64,000 nt of DNA from Firmicutes bacterium UBA5449 (GTDB lineage: Bacteria; Bacillota; SHA-98; UBA4971). The translations under genes were made by a program, and so were the position numbers. Shown piece after piece: positions 1-7,268 of this stretch. The notes below the pieces were generated by a model that worked only from the letters and a program-made list of their open reading frames with translations, was not told where the DNA came from and made no database searches. The stretch's first letter is position 1, and each line of letters opens with the position of its first letter. The stretch covers positions 1-64,000 of the forward strand of contig DIQZ01000051.1 of NCBI GenBank assembly GCA_002424305.1. The letters run 5' to 3'.

Positions 1-755
1 ATCCGGTCAAATCCGCTGTATACATTGAGGCGGCAGGATCTGGCAAAACCGATCAGGGTGAGTCCGCGCTCATAGGCCAGCTTCACAGCCTTGTCAGTCG
101 GGGCGGACGGTGACACCAAAATCGGAGTTCCCAGCCTACAGGCTTTACTGACTATTTCAGAAGAAGCTCTGGCGCTAATAAGGAGTACCTTATCTGGAGT
201 TTTGACATGATTTAGAAGGCAATATCCGACTACTTTATCGATTGCGTTACATCTCCCTATATCCTCACGAAGCAACATAATTCCCTTGCCATCACTGATG
301 GCTGCCGCATGGCTGCCTCCGGTCTCATGAAATAGATGACAGCTCTTCTCAAATTGGCTCATGAGCCTTAGCAAGTTATTGGGATCCACCGGATCTATAT
401 CCCATGGGCATGTTATCCCAGAGCAATTACCGGAGCAACCGCTGGAGCAATCAGTGGGGTAATCACTGGCGTAACTACCGGAGCACTCATTGAGGATACC
501 GGATTCAGTAACAACAACGTAAACCTTACCGTGCGTCTCATCCACTTCCAGTGACTCCACCCGGTCAATGCAATCAATGATCCCGCTGCAGTAGAGATAG
601 CCCACAGCAAGTTCGGAGAGATGTTCAGGCGTAGCTGTCAACTTGATGAGTTCATGCCCGTTCAGAACAACGGCAATCTCGGCTTCCGTTACAACCGCGT
701 CCTTCTCTGCCAGCCACTTGCTATCGCGCATTCTCAATATGTCAACAGCAACCAT
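1..755 (-). CDS. fdhD: FdhD-type sulfurtransferase for Mo/W-bisMGD enzymes (partial, C-terminus off the window)
   Basis: Translating the minus strand from ATG at 755 gives 251 residues that run off the left edge. The family segments are clear: EIAVVLNGHE, TPEHLSELAVGYL, the HETGGSHAA stretch, LLREDIGRCNAIDKVVG, and LISARASSEIVSKA followed by GTPILVSPSAPTDKAV. FdhD transfers sulfur from IscS/NifS-type desulfurases to the bis-MGD cofactor of formate-dehydrogenase-like enzymes. The catalytic cysteine loop is unusual: cysteines at 91, 103, 107, 111 and 116 lie in a Cys-Ser-Gly-rich run instead of a simple CxxC. The gene starts 4 bp after the mobA stop, with a GAGGTG Shine-Dalgarno inside the end of mobA, so the two are probably co-translated. 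It ends an operon that encodes formylmethanofuran dehydrogenase, the likely client. Only the extreme C-terminus is missing. Confidence 0.93.
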   Translation of the reverse strand, partial: MVAVDILRMRDSKWLAEKDAVVTEAEIAVVLNGHELIKLTATPEHLSELAVGYLYCSGIIDCIDRVESLEVDETHGKVYVVVTESGILNECSGSYASDYPTDCSSGCSGNCSGITCPWDIDPVDPNNLLRLMSQFEKSCHLFHETGGSHAAAISDGKGIMLLREDIGRCNAIDKVVGYCLLNHVKTPDKVLLISARASSEIVSKACRLGTPILVSPSAPTDKAVKLAYERGLTLIGFARSCRLNVYSGFDR

Positions 756-759
756 ACGT

Positions 760-1362
760 TCACTTGGCACCTCGTTTCGCCTCCAAGAGAGTATGCGCTA
801 ATTCCAAATCAGCCCAGGTATTGATGTTGAAGAAACTTAAGAGCTCAGGATCGAACTTCCTTGTAATGTTCTCATTAATATAGTAGGCGCTATGAGGTGC
901 AACGAGAAGACTTCCCAGCTTATGATTGCCTTCTTCAAGATGAGTTCTTATCGTGCCTAGAGTCCTTCTACTATAGAAGGCGTGTAGTGGCTCAATGAAA
1001 TGCCCAATACGCGGGATGACTACGTCGTACGAAGAAGCATACGATCCCATGTAACAAATAAGCTCTCTACTTAGAAAAGGCATATCGCAACCGCATACAA
1101 AGTTCACCTGGTCCGACGCCACCAGTAGACCGGCTTCGATTCCACCAAGCGGCCCTTGCCCGGGATGAATGTCACTGACCACAAGACCGGGAAAAGACAA
1201 GTAGCAATGAGGACAATCAGTGACAAGAATCAATTGATCAAACAGCGAGTCTAGCTTTTCAACTACCCAGTCAAGAAGAGTTTTACCTGCCAGTAACTGG
1301 TGGGATTTTCTCACCCTGCCCATTCGCGCGGCATATCCTCCTGCAAGGATTATCCCGGCCAT
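760..1362 (-). CDS. mobA: Molybdenum cofactor guanylyltransferase
   Basis: This 200-residue protein has the MobA signature. The N-terminal nucleotide-binding LAGGYAARMGR is followed by a lysine (residue 19), then GPLGGIEAGL and a CGCDMPFL segment with the metal-binding aspartate. The enzyme joins GMP to molybdopterin to form MGD in the cytoplasm, the form needed by formate and formylmethanofuran dehydrogenases. It overlaps the upstream CitG-like gene by 13 bp and is followed 4 bp later by fdhD. This places cofactor guanylation and sulfuration directly behind the enzyme that needs them. Length is normal for the family. CofC-like or MocA-like nucleotidyltransferases are related alternatives, but the motif set and context favour MobA. 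Confidence 0.9.
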   Translation of the reverse strand: MAGIILAGGYAARMGRVRKSHQLLAGKTLLDWVVEKLDSLFDQLILVTDCPHCYLSFPGLVVSDIHPGQGPLGGIEAGLLVASDQVNFVCGCDMPFLSRELICYMGSYASSYDVVIPRIGHFIEPLHAFYSRRTLGTIRTHLEEGNHKLGSLLVAPHSAYYINENITRKFDPELLSFFNINTWADLELAHTLLEAKRGAK

Positions 1363-2186
1363 GCTACCATACCTTTGCTGAGGAAAGCCTCATAGCCTTT
1401 CTCGAGAAAGAGAACAAACAGTGACGCTGTGATGAGGTCAGCAGTGGTGCCGGGATTAAGACGATTATTGTCTCCCCTCAAATAGAGATCCAGATCTGCT
1501 CGAGCTTCGTTCCACTCCCTGGAACCGGGCCTACCGGCCTCCAGCACTTCGCCGGCCTTCTTTGATACTTCTCGCGCTTTCTCTATACCCAGCTTCCTGG
1601 CGATCAATGTGTCCGGAACTTCAGCCAGAATCGTCAAAAAAGCTTGCACTACCGCTAGAGTCCAACATGGAGCCTCCTGCATGGCTTTGAGTAGAGCCGG
1701 GTATCCCAGGGTAGATGTAATGTGGTAATCAGAAGAATACTCAAAGGCAATGCTGTCCCTGTCTTTTGCAAGATGCATGGCGTCAAGCAAAGTTATGTTA
1801 GGTTCATCTCTTACATCATGCTTCTCAATCTTCCCAAGCCCACCGGGTTTCGCTGCTCTAATTGCCATATAAGCCTTGGAGCAATCATCAACCGTAAGAG
1901 TCTTAAGCACATTATGCAAGCGTTGGCGTAGGGAGACTTCAGTCGGGGTCACATAAAGTGCCGCTTTGGCTAAAGGCGCCAGGAGAAGAATTATACCCAG
2001 GTTCGTGTTGGCTAGAGTAAACCGCGATGATGCCTGTCGCGCTGCGAGAATTATGTCTCCAACCGAGAGCTCACCTGCTTTTGCAAACACAGGTGCAGCT
2101 GCCCACGCTGATATCAAAAAATCCTCACAAGTAGTGTCGTGGAAATCTTGGTACCGCGTCACATTACCCGGTTTTGGTGCCATCAC
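1350..2186 (-). CDS. Triphosphoribosyl-dephospho-CoA synthase (CitG/MdcB)-like protein of the C1 cluster
   Basis: The protein has the CitG family motifs APKPGNVTR at the N-terminus, then GLGKIEKHDV, PNITLLDAM and NPGTTADLITASLFV. Classical CitG makes the ribosylated prosthetic-group precursor of citrate lyase. No citrate or malonate decarboxylase genes are nearby; the neighbours are formylmethanofuran dehydrogenase, an MptN-like ligase and mobA. A role in making the ribose-phosphate part of tetrahydromethanopterin is an inference from context. The GTG at 2186 is the first usual start, but family-like sequence (ARAFELSCIIE) continues in frame up to about 2243. There the only candidate starts are CTG codons, 2243-2235, next to a GGGAGG-like site, so the true protein may be 19 residues longer. 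It overlaps mobA and, if extended, the preceding ligase gene. Confidence 0.82.
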   Translation of the reverse strand: MMAPKPGNVTRYQDFHDTTCEDFLISAWAAAPVFAKAGELSVGDIILAARQASSRFTLANTNLGIILLLAPLAKAALYVTPTEVSLRQRLHNVLKTLTVDDCSKAYMAIRAAKPGGLGKIEKHDVRDEPNITLLDAMHLAKDRDSIAFEYSSDYHITSTLGYPALLKAMQEAPCWTLAVVQAFLTILAEVPDTLIARKLGIEKAREVSKKAGEVLEAGRPGSREWNEARADLDLYLRGDNNRLNPGTTADLITASLFVLFLEKGYEAFLSKGMVAWPG

Positions 2187-2233
2187 TTCAATAATGCATG
2201 ATAGTTCGAACGCCCGGGCTACTTGTTCACCTG

Positions 2234-3130
2234 TCAGCAGCAGCCTTCCCTCCCCTTCACAACAAAGCTTGCAATCTCATCTGCTATGTTAACAGAGGAA
2301 ACCTTCTGCAGGCCTTCCCATCCGGGAATCCCGTTCACCTCAAGGACAAACATCTCTCCGTCCCTGGAGCGAACAATATCCACCCCTGCATACAAACAGC
2401 CAATTGCCCTCGCTGCCTTAAGCGCCAACTTCTCTTGATAATCATCTAATTCAACAGGATAAGCTACCGCTCCCTGGGCAATATTAGTCTTCCATGCGCT
2501 TCCTCGTCTCTCCATTGCCGCAAGCACCCTATCCCCCAGGACGAAAACTCGAATGTCTTTATTCTCATGATGGATGAATTTCTGTAAATAGAATACATAA
2601 TGGTTCATTTCCAATGCCTGAAATACGCGATATGCAACATCCGGGTTATCCACTCTAACCATTCCCCTGCCCAGTGATCCAAAAAGAGGTTTCACAACTA
2701 CGTCGCCGCCCAATTCCTGGAATGCTTCCATAGCAGCGTCTCTGTTCTCAGTTACTATAGTAGGAGGCGTAGGCAATCCTTGGGATGCCAATAATGACGA
2801 TGTATAAAATTTATCTACGGTCTTCTCAATTGCAAGAGGTTGATTCATTACAAAGGTTCCGGCTTGTTCCAGACAATGGAGAGCATTCATTCGAAATACA
2901 ATCTGCTCAAGAGAACCTGCAGGTATTGAACGCACAATCAGCGCATCCAAATCCTCTAACCTCTCATCGCCCGCAAAAGAGCCGGATACGAAAGAGGATG
3001 AAGACATACCCACCTTTGCCATAAGTTCAGTTATGTAATAGCGCTCTACCGTGATTCCGAGCCTCTCGAAAGCAGCTTCCAATTGAAGATAGTGCCAACT
3101 CCCTGCGCTTGCCAGAATGCCTATTCGCAT
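2234..3130 (-). CDS. RimK/MptN-like ATP-grasp ligase (candidate tetrahydromethanopterin:glutamate ligase)
   Basis: This 298-residue ATP-grasp enzyme has the RimK-group layout: an N-terminal Rossmann-like segment (MRIGILASAG), a central ATP-binding VVVKPLFGSLGRGMVRV, LQKFIHHENKDIRVFVLG, and the metal-binding C-terminal VLEVNGIPGWEGLQ. RimK relatives add glutamate to carboxylates. MptN and CofF, which glutamylate tetrahydromethanopterin and F420, are close relatives in archaea, and homologues occur in methylotroph C1 clusters. The start overlaps the end of fwdC by 10 bp. The position inside the formylmethanofuran dehydrogenase operon supports a job on H4MPT or the methanofuran analogue. Which of the two is the substrate cannot be read from sequence alone. 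Confidence 0.82.
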   Translation of the reverse strand: MRIGILASAGSWHYLQLEAAFERLGITVERYYITELMAKVGMSSSSFVSGSFAGDERLEDLDALIVRSIPAGSLEQIVFRMNALHCLEQAGTFVMNQPLAIEKTVDKFYTSSLLASQGLPTPPTIVTENRDAAMEAFQELGGDVVVKPLFGSLGRGMVRVDNPDVAYRVFQALEMNHYVFYLQKFIHHENKDIRVFVLGDRVLAAMERRGSAWKTNIAQGAVAYPVELDDYQEKLALKAARAIGCLYAGVDIVRSRDGEMFVLEVNGIPGWEGLQKVSSVNIADEIASFVVKGREGCC

Positions 3131-3939
3131 ATTAGGATTTCCCCTTTTCCCTGTTGATTGCTGTCACCTGTGTATCGTTTGTATTCCCTCTCCTCCGACT
3201 CTTCCGGCAGTGAAATGCCTAAAGCCTCGGCACATACCCTAAGAGGGGTTGGAAACACCGAATGTTGAGTGGAACTGCATGAGAACGTGGGTAAGAGTTC
3301 TGAGCTTCTACCAAGCACGATTGTACCACCGGTCATGAAAGCACCGACATGCTTTCCTACATCACCCAGAACAACCATAGTCCCGGATTTCATTTCAACA
3401 CCTGCAAAATCTCCGGAGTTCCCGCAAACTACCAGCAATCCCCCGTTCATCCTGGCGCCTGCCTCGTTACCGCACGAACCGTGAATGATAATGCATCCGC
3501 CCGTCATCCCCTGCTTTTCCCCGATATAACCTGCACCAACCATGTGACCTGCTTGTCCTCGGACTCGTATCAAGCCTCCTGACATACCTGCGCCGGGGAA
3601 ACCTCCGACGTCTCCGTCCACTCGGATCTCTCCACCGGTCATACCTGCACCAAGGTGCATTCCCGCCGGGCCGGCAACAGTAAGAAGGCCTGAAGCCATG
3701 TTATGTCCAAGGTATTTCACCTTGGACAGGTTCCCTTCAACATGTATATGCAGTTCAGCTCCGGAGCCGCTGACTTTCACATCAAAGAAATCATCTATTT
3801 GCATCGTTTCATTACCGTATAACAGGGGTAGCTCTTGAATTTCCTTCTCCGATTTGCCCAGCAAGACAGCAGGGCTAATGCTCTCAGCTTCAAGAGGGAC
3901 TTGTGGTAACACTTTTAGTCCGAAATATACGGTGGGCAT
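3121..3939 (-). CDS. fwdC: Formylmethanofuran dehydrogenase subunit C
   Basis: The C-terminal two thirds (about residues 85-215) consist of glycine-rich repeats of the GAGMTGGEIRVDG type. These form the right-handed parallel beta-helix shared by FwdC/FmdC and the glutamate synthase alpha C-terminal domain. In the archaeal enzyme this subunit is a structural partner of FwdA and FwdB. It overlaps the 3' end of fwdA by 25 bp and the start of the following ligase by 10 bp, indicating translational coupling. ATG at 3939 follows a GAGGTGG Shine-Dalgarno. The size (272 residues) is ordinary for FwdC or bacterial FhcC. An isolated gltB-C domain is excluded by context. Confidence 0.93.
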   Translation of the reverse strand: MPTVYFGLKVLPQVPLEAESISPAVLLGKSEKEIQELPLLYGNETMQIDDFFDVKVSGSGAELHIHVEGNLSKVKYLGHNMASGLLTVAGPAGMHLGAGMTGGEIRVDGDVGGFPGAGMSGGLIRVRGQAGHMVGAGYIGEKQGMTGGCIIIHGSCGNEAGARMNGGLLVVCGNSGDFAGVEMKSGTMVVLGDVGKHVGAFMTGGTIVLGRSSELLPTFSCSSTQHSVFPTPLRVCAEALGISLPEESEEREYKRYTGDSNQQGKGEILICE

Positions 3940-5549
3940 GGAACCACCTCACAAGGCATAAACTTATCTCTTGCTACAGGGTAATTTTCCAAAGCAATAC
4001 TATAGAACTGACTGAACTTAGGCTTGAGCCACTCAATAATATCTTCATCTTCCTCTAGATCCGCGACATACGTCTTGCCGACTGTCTCAGACAGTATTTC
4101 TCCTTCTCTTACTACAACCTCTCCGCCTTTTAGGACATAGACAGCTTCTCGAAACATTGCCTCATAATCACTGTTCGGCCTGTAAACGGCGATATCTGCG
4201 TCAGCTCCAATCCCAAGATGTCCCTTGTTTGCAAGGCCCAACGTTTTTGCAGGTCCTGCCCGGGTGATTATTGCGATCTCTTCCAGCGTATATTCCCTGG
4301 TAAGCTCCGGAAGCTCGCTGGAGCCAAGCGCCCTCTTGCTTACTGTTTGTGCTGTTTCTTCCCGGTAATCACGATCCATAAGAAGCTTGATGACCCATGG
4401 ATATGAAGTGAACGGCCCACCGTTGGGGTGATCCGTTGTAAGAGAGATCTGCCACGGATTTTCCACCGTCAAGAACAACTCCAGCCCGGCAATCCACTGT
4501 ATAGCACCGGCATAAGTCCTCTTTCTGTAGTTGAGAGGCACAATACCTGACTGGGTTTCCATCTCTACCTCTTTACTTACCCATCGCTCCTTTGTTAACC
4601 TGTGCAAACTGTGTTGAAGAGGAGCGTCTGCAGTCATGGTGACTGCAGGACCAAACACAACTTGGCCCACATCCATGGTGATATTGGGGTTGGCATTGAC
4701 ATACTCTGCCAACTTCCTGGCAGAAGACGCGAAAGGCCTTCCCTTTTTAGGGCCATATGCACCAAACTGCATGTGTGTAATATGGAGCCGTCTGCCTTCA
4801 GCCAATGCCATGGTTTCCAGGGTCGTCTCTCCGCTGGTGGGTTGTCCCAGGTTATTGCAGTGAAGGTGTAGAGGATGAGGCAATCCTAAGGCTTCATTGA
4901 CGTCAATCAGGGCATCAATGATCTCGCGGGGAGTAACTCCATACCCAACCGCTTCATCGTCGAGGCTGTTGACATTGCCACGTTTTCTCCAGTTCGCGCC
5001 TCCCCCCGGATTAACCGCTTTGATCCCGTATCCACCGGATGCCCTAATGAGGAAGGCAACATAGTCCCTAAGTCTCTCGAACTCACCATCCCGAATGAGG
5101 CTTAAGACAAAGTGATTGCTACCCATCAGAACCAACATACCTTTATCGACAATGGGGATATCAGCCAGTTCCTCGTGGACATGACGCGCTTCAAGAGGAG
5201 GAGCTGCCGCTTCTGTAACATACGTGTAACCCATCCGGGCATATCGATGGCCTGTTATGAATGTGGACGGAACTACATGGCCTACGCCGCTCCTGGTAGT
5301 CGCAGTGCGCGGTACAGGGTCAGTACGGTGATCCTCGGGACAAAGCACACGGCCTACATTGACCTTGGGACCTGCGATATGCGAATGTATATCAACTCCA
5401 CCCGGCATCACTATAAGGCCCTTAGCGTCTATTACGCGGGCTCCCGAAGACGAGGGTACTATTTTGCCGTCTGAGACGTAAATATCCCCTACCTCTCCGG
5501 CTTTGCCGTTCAATGGGTCATAGATAGAGCCACCTTGTATGCAAAGCAC
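3915..5549 (-). CDS. fwdA: Formylmethanofuran dehydrogenase subunit A (metal-dependent amidohydrolase fold)
   Basis: This 544-residue protein is an amidohydrolase with the FwdA metal site intact. It has GGVDIHSH (His55, His57), the probably carboxylated lysine in GGYGIKAVNPGG (Lys177), HLHCNN (His228/His230), LHITHM (His256/259) and TTDHPNGGPF (Asp373). In the archaeal complex FwdA condenses formate with methanofuran, or hydrolyses formyl-methanofuran, at a dinuclear zinc site linked by a tunnel to FwdB. The GTG start at 5549 follows GGGGGTGG and lies inside fwdB (40-bp overlap); the 3' end overlaps fwdC. The retained ligands argue for a catalytic subunit rather than a degenerate scaffold. 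The bacterial counterpart in methylotrophs is called FhcA. Confidence 0.95.
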   Translation of the reverse strand: MLCIQGGSIYDPLNGKAGEVGDIYVSDGKIVPSSSGARVIDAKGLIVMPGGVDIHSHIAGPKVNVGRVLCPEDHRTDPVPRTATTRSGVGHVVPSTFITGHRYARMGYTYVTEAAAPPLEARHVHEELADIPIVDKGMLVLMGSNHFVLSLIRDGEFERLRDYVAFLIRASGGYGIKAVNPGGGANWRKRGNVNSLDDEAVGYGVTPREIIDALIDVNEALGLPHPLHLHCNNLGQPTSGETTLETMALAEGRRLHITHMQFGAYGPKKGRPFASSARKLAEYVNANPNITMDVGQVVFGPAVTMTADAPLQHSLHRLTKERWVSKEVEMETQSGIVPLNYRKRTYAGAIQWIAGLELFLTVENPWQISLTTDHPNGGPFTSYPWVIKLLMDRDYREETAQTVSKRALGSSELPELTREYTLEEIAIITRAGPAKTLGLANKGHLGIGADADIAVYRPNSDYEAMFREAVYVLKGGEVVVREGEILSETVGKTYVADLEEDEDIIEWLKPKFSQFYSIALENYPVARDKFMPCEVVPCPPYISD

Positions 5550-6811
5550 TCTACCACCCCCTTGTCAATGGCAAGCAGAATATCGCAATCAGTGGGATAC
5601 TTTGAGTCAATCACTTTCTTTAGAGGCAGAGGAACCTGGTCCATCCTGTATGCGGTTCCGGAAGCTGCCACCCCAATAGGCGCCGAGGGCAGGAATACTC
5701 GAGCAAACTTTGCTGTAGCTGAGTAGTTGGGATCTATGACTATCGTCGGTATCTTACCTAGATATTCACCTGCACGGGCAGGCAGAGTCGCCGCAGGGTC
5801 TGACGCTACAACCAACGCTGCGTCTACTTCCTCACGACAGAGAAGGTCCGTCACTGTGAACTCACCCGGACCATACCTTGGATATCCACGGCTGAAGTTG
5901 ATACCAAATGGATAGCCGGTCTGCCAAGTCAGGACTGTCTCAGCTCCTGCCACATTCCCGTGACCACGCATAGGTATAACAGTGAACGCTGTCTTCTCAT
6001 TTAGGTCATGCACAAGGGACAGAGCTTGTTGTACGTTGTAATGGGTCCCACGAGTCATGGTAAGTCCCATTCCGAAAAAGAACACCCCGTATTCAGCATC
6101 TTGGAGCACGCTTGAGGTATTTAGAATCTCGTCCCGACTGATCCCTCCAAAAGTATCTCCTCTGAGTTCATTGCCGGAAAGGACAGCTCTTAGTGCTGTC
6201 AAGACTTGAAAATCTCCGTTTGGTTCCACTTGCAAAAAGATGTCTGCAGCTTTTGCAGTAGCAGTTCTCCTCACATCTGCAACAATTATCCTGCGGTCAC
6301 GTCTACCCCCTTCTGTGTTGAGTCCCTTTGCTTGAACTGAATAGCGACTGAAATGCCTGGGATGAGCTTCTACCGGGTTACAGCCCCAGAAGACTACCAC
6401 ATCCGCCCTGTTCTTGACTTCACCAAGTGTACATGTGGATAAACCTACAAGCTGTTTTGCCACTGTGCCCGGGCCATGGCATACTGAGGATGTAGAATCA
6501 ATGCTTGCCCCAAGAGTCTCCCCGAGCTTGACAGCAGCAGCTTGAGCTTCACTGCCTGCGCTGGACAACCCATATATAAGTGGATGTCTGGCTTTCGCCA
6601 GTATCTCAACGGCAGCGTCCAGAGCTTCGGAGAAATCCACCTCTTTCCCGTCAACAAGTGGCACTTCATTATCTATCGGGCTCAAGAACTTGCTTCGGGA
6701 AATAGCGCAGCCTCCCCTCACCTTGGAGATTGTGTTTCCCTCAATCTCCAGCACAATGTCGTCGCAAAGGGAACCACAAAAAGAACAGACAATATTTTCA
6801 AGTCTTCTCAT
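5510..6811 (-). CDS. fwdB: Formylmethanofuran dehydrogenase subunit B, molybdenum/tungsten catalytic subunit
   Basis: This 433-residue subunit belongs to the molybdopterin oxidoreductase family. The N-terminus has a [4Fe-4S] motif (Cys9, Cys12, Cys16, Cys35). The segment SSVCHGPG places Cys111 at the position that ligates Mo or W in archaeal FwdB/FmdB. VFWGCNPVEAHPRHFSRY and VVASDPAATLPARAG are cofactor-binding family segments. The family reaction is reduction of CO2 to formate, or the reverse. It is a cysteine, not a selenocysteine, enzyme. The ATG follows immediately after the fwdD stop, and its end overlaps fwdA by 40 bp. As I recall, methylotroph FhcB proteins are thought to lack Mo chemistry; keeping both the FeS cysteines and Cys111, with a separate FwdD, favours a redox-active enzyme here. 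Confidence 0.94.
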   Translation of the reverse strand: MRRLENIVCSFCGSLCDDIVLEIEGNTISKVRGGCAISRSKFLSPIDNEVPLVDGKEVDFSEALDAAVEILAKARHPLIYGLSSAGSEAQAAAVKLGETLGASIDSTSSVCHGPGTVAKQLVGLSTCTLGEVKNRADVVVFWGCNPVEAHPRHFSRYSVQAKGLNTEGGRRDRRIIVADVRRTATAKAADIFLQVEPNGDFQVLTALRAVLSGNELRGDTFGGISRDEILNTSSVLQDAEYGVFFFGMGLTMTRGTHYNVQQALSLVHDLNEKTAFTVIPMRGHGNVAGAETVLTWQTGYPFGINFSRGYPRYGPGEFTVTDLLCREEVDAALVVASDPAATLPARAGEYLGKIPTIVIDPNYSATAKFARVFLPSAPIGVAASGTAYRMDQVPLPLKKVIDSKYPTDCDILLAIDKGVVECFAYKVALSMTH

Positions 6812-7162
6812 CTATGTCTTGCGCCTCCTGACCTTACATGGGATGCCCTTAAATCCGGGCATACCACTTCCTTCAGTTGCGTCCCGTGTTAGTCTATTTG
6901 CGGGAGGACCGTACGGTATAAAGATAATACCTTCCGGCAGATCTCCTTTGCGACATAAGAATCGACCGACACCAAAGTCTGTAGATATCTCAACAGAGTC
7001 TCCATGTTTGAGGCCAAGCATCTCCATGGTGGATGAACTTAACTCAACCAGACTCGTCTCCTTCTTATACACGTCAGAATCCTTACCGTCTGCGACACCG
7101 ACTCCCTGCCTCAAGGTTCGACCTGTGATAAGAATGGCGTGGATTTCCGGAATAAAGGCCAC
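6812..7162 (-). CDS. fwdD: Formylmethanofuran dehydrogenase subunit D (molybdopterin-dinucleotide-binding domain)
   Basis: This 116-residue protein matches the C-terminal dinucleotide-binding domain of molybdopterin oxidoreductases, carried as a separate subunit in Fwd/Fmd. It has LITGRTLRQGVGV, then LGLKHGDSVEIST and a FIPYGPPANRLT segment ending in SGMPGFKG. With FwdB it would complete the pterin-binding site. The hydrolytic Fhc complex of methylotrophs lacks this subunit, so its presence is diagnostic. GTG at 7162 directly abuts the GGAGG Shine-Dalgarno. No ATG or TTG lies in frame before the conserved region, whereas an ATT at 7153 sits at normal spacing, so the exact initiation codon is uncertain. 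The gene is the first downstream of the ftr terminator. Confidence 0.88.
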   Translation of the reverse strand: MAFIPEIHAILITGRTLRQGVGVADGKDSDVYKKETSLVELSSSTMEMLGLKHGDSVEISTDFGVGRFLCRKGDLPEGIIFIPYGPPANRLTRDATEGSGMPGFKGIPCKVRRRKT

Positions 7163-7223
7163 CTCCTACCCTGATGCCTCTCTGATACCCTTCTATGATG
7201 CTAATACCTTCAAGCAATCCTTG

Positions 7224-7260
7224 ATAAAAAGTTGCAGGCGCTTTCGGCGCCTGCAACTTT
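7224..7260 (-). terminator. Intrinsic terminator between ftr and fwdD
   Basis: A perfect 14-bp stem (7228-7241 with 7247-7260) with a 5-nt loop lies just after the ftr stop on the minus strand. It is followed by TTTTTAT, the classical intrinsic terminator pattern. It separates ftr and its upstream ligase gene from fwdDBAC. I see no clear promoter in the 65 bp between this hairpin and fwdD, so partial read-through could set the relative dose of Ftr and Fwd. Confidence 0.88.
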
Positions 7261-7268
7261 AGCAGATC

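Noticed and set aside
413..610. Open frame of 65 residues on the minus strand
   Set aside because: It is an out-of-frame shadow of fdhD; its low-complexity valine/alanine/proline C-terminus comes from the Cys-Ser-Gly loop codons read in another frame.
3121..6811. Assignment of fwdABC as the hydrolytic Fhc complex of methylotrophs
   Set aside because: FwdD is present and FwdB keeps Cys111 and FeS cysteines, which favours a redox Fwd. FhcA/B/C naming remains possible if activity is lost.
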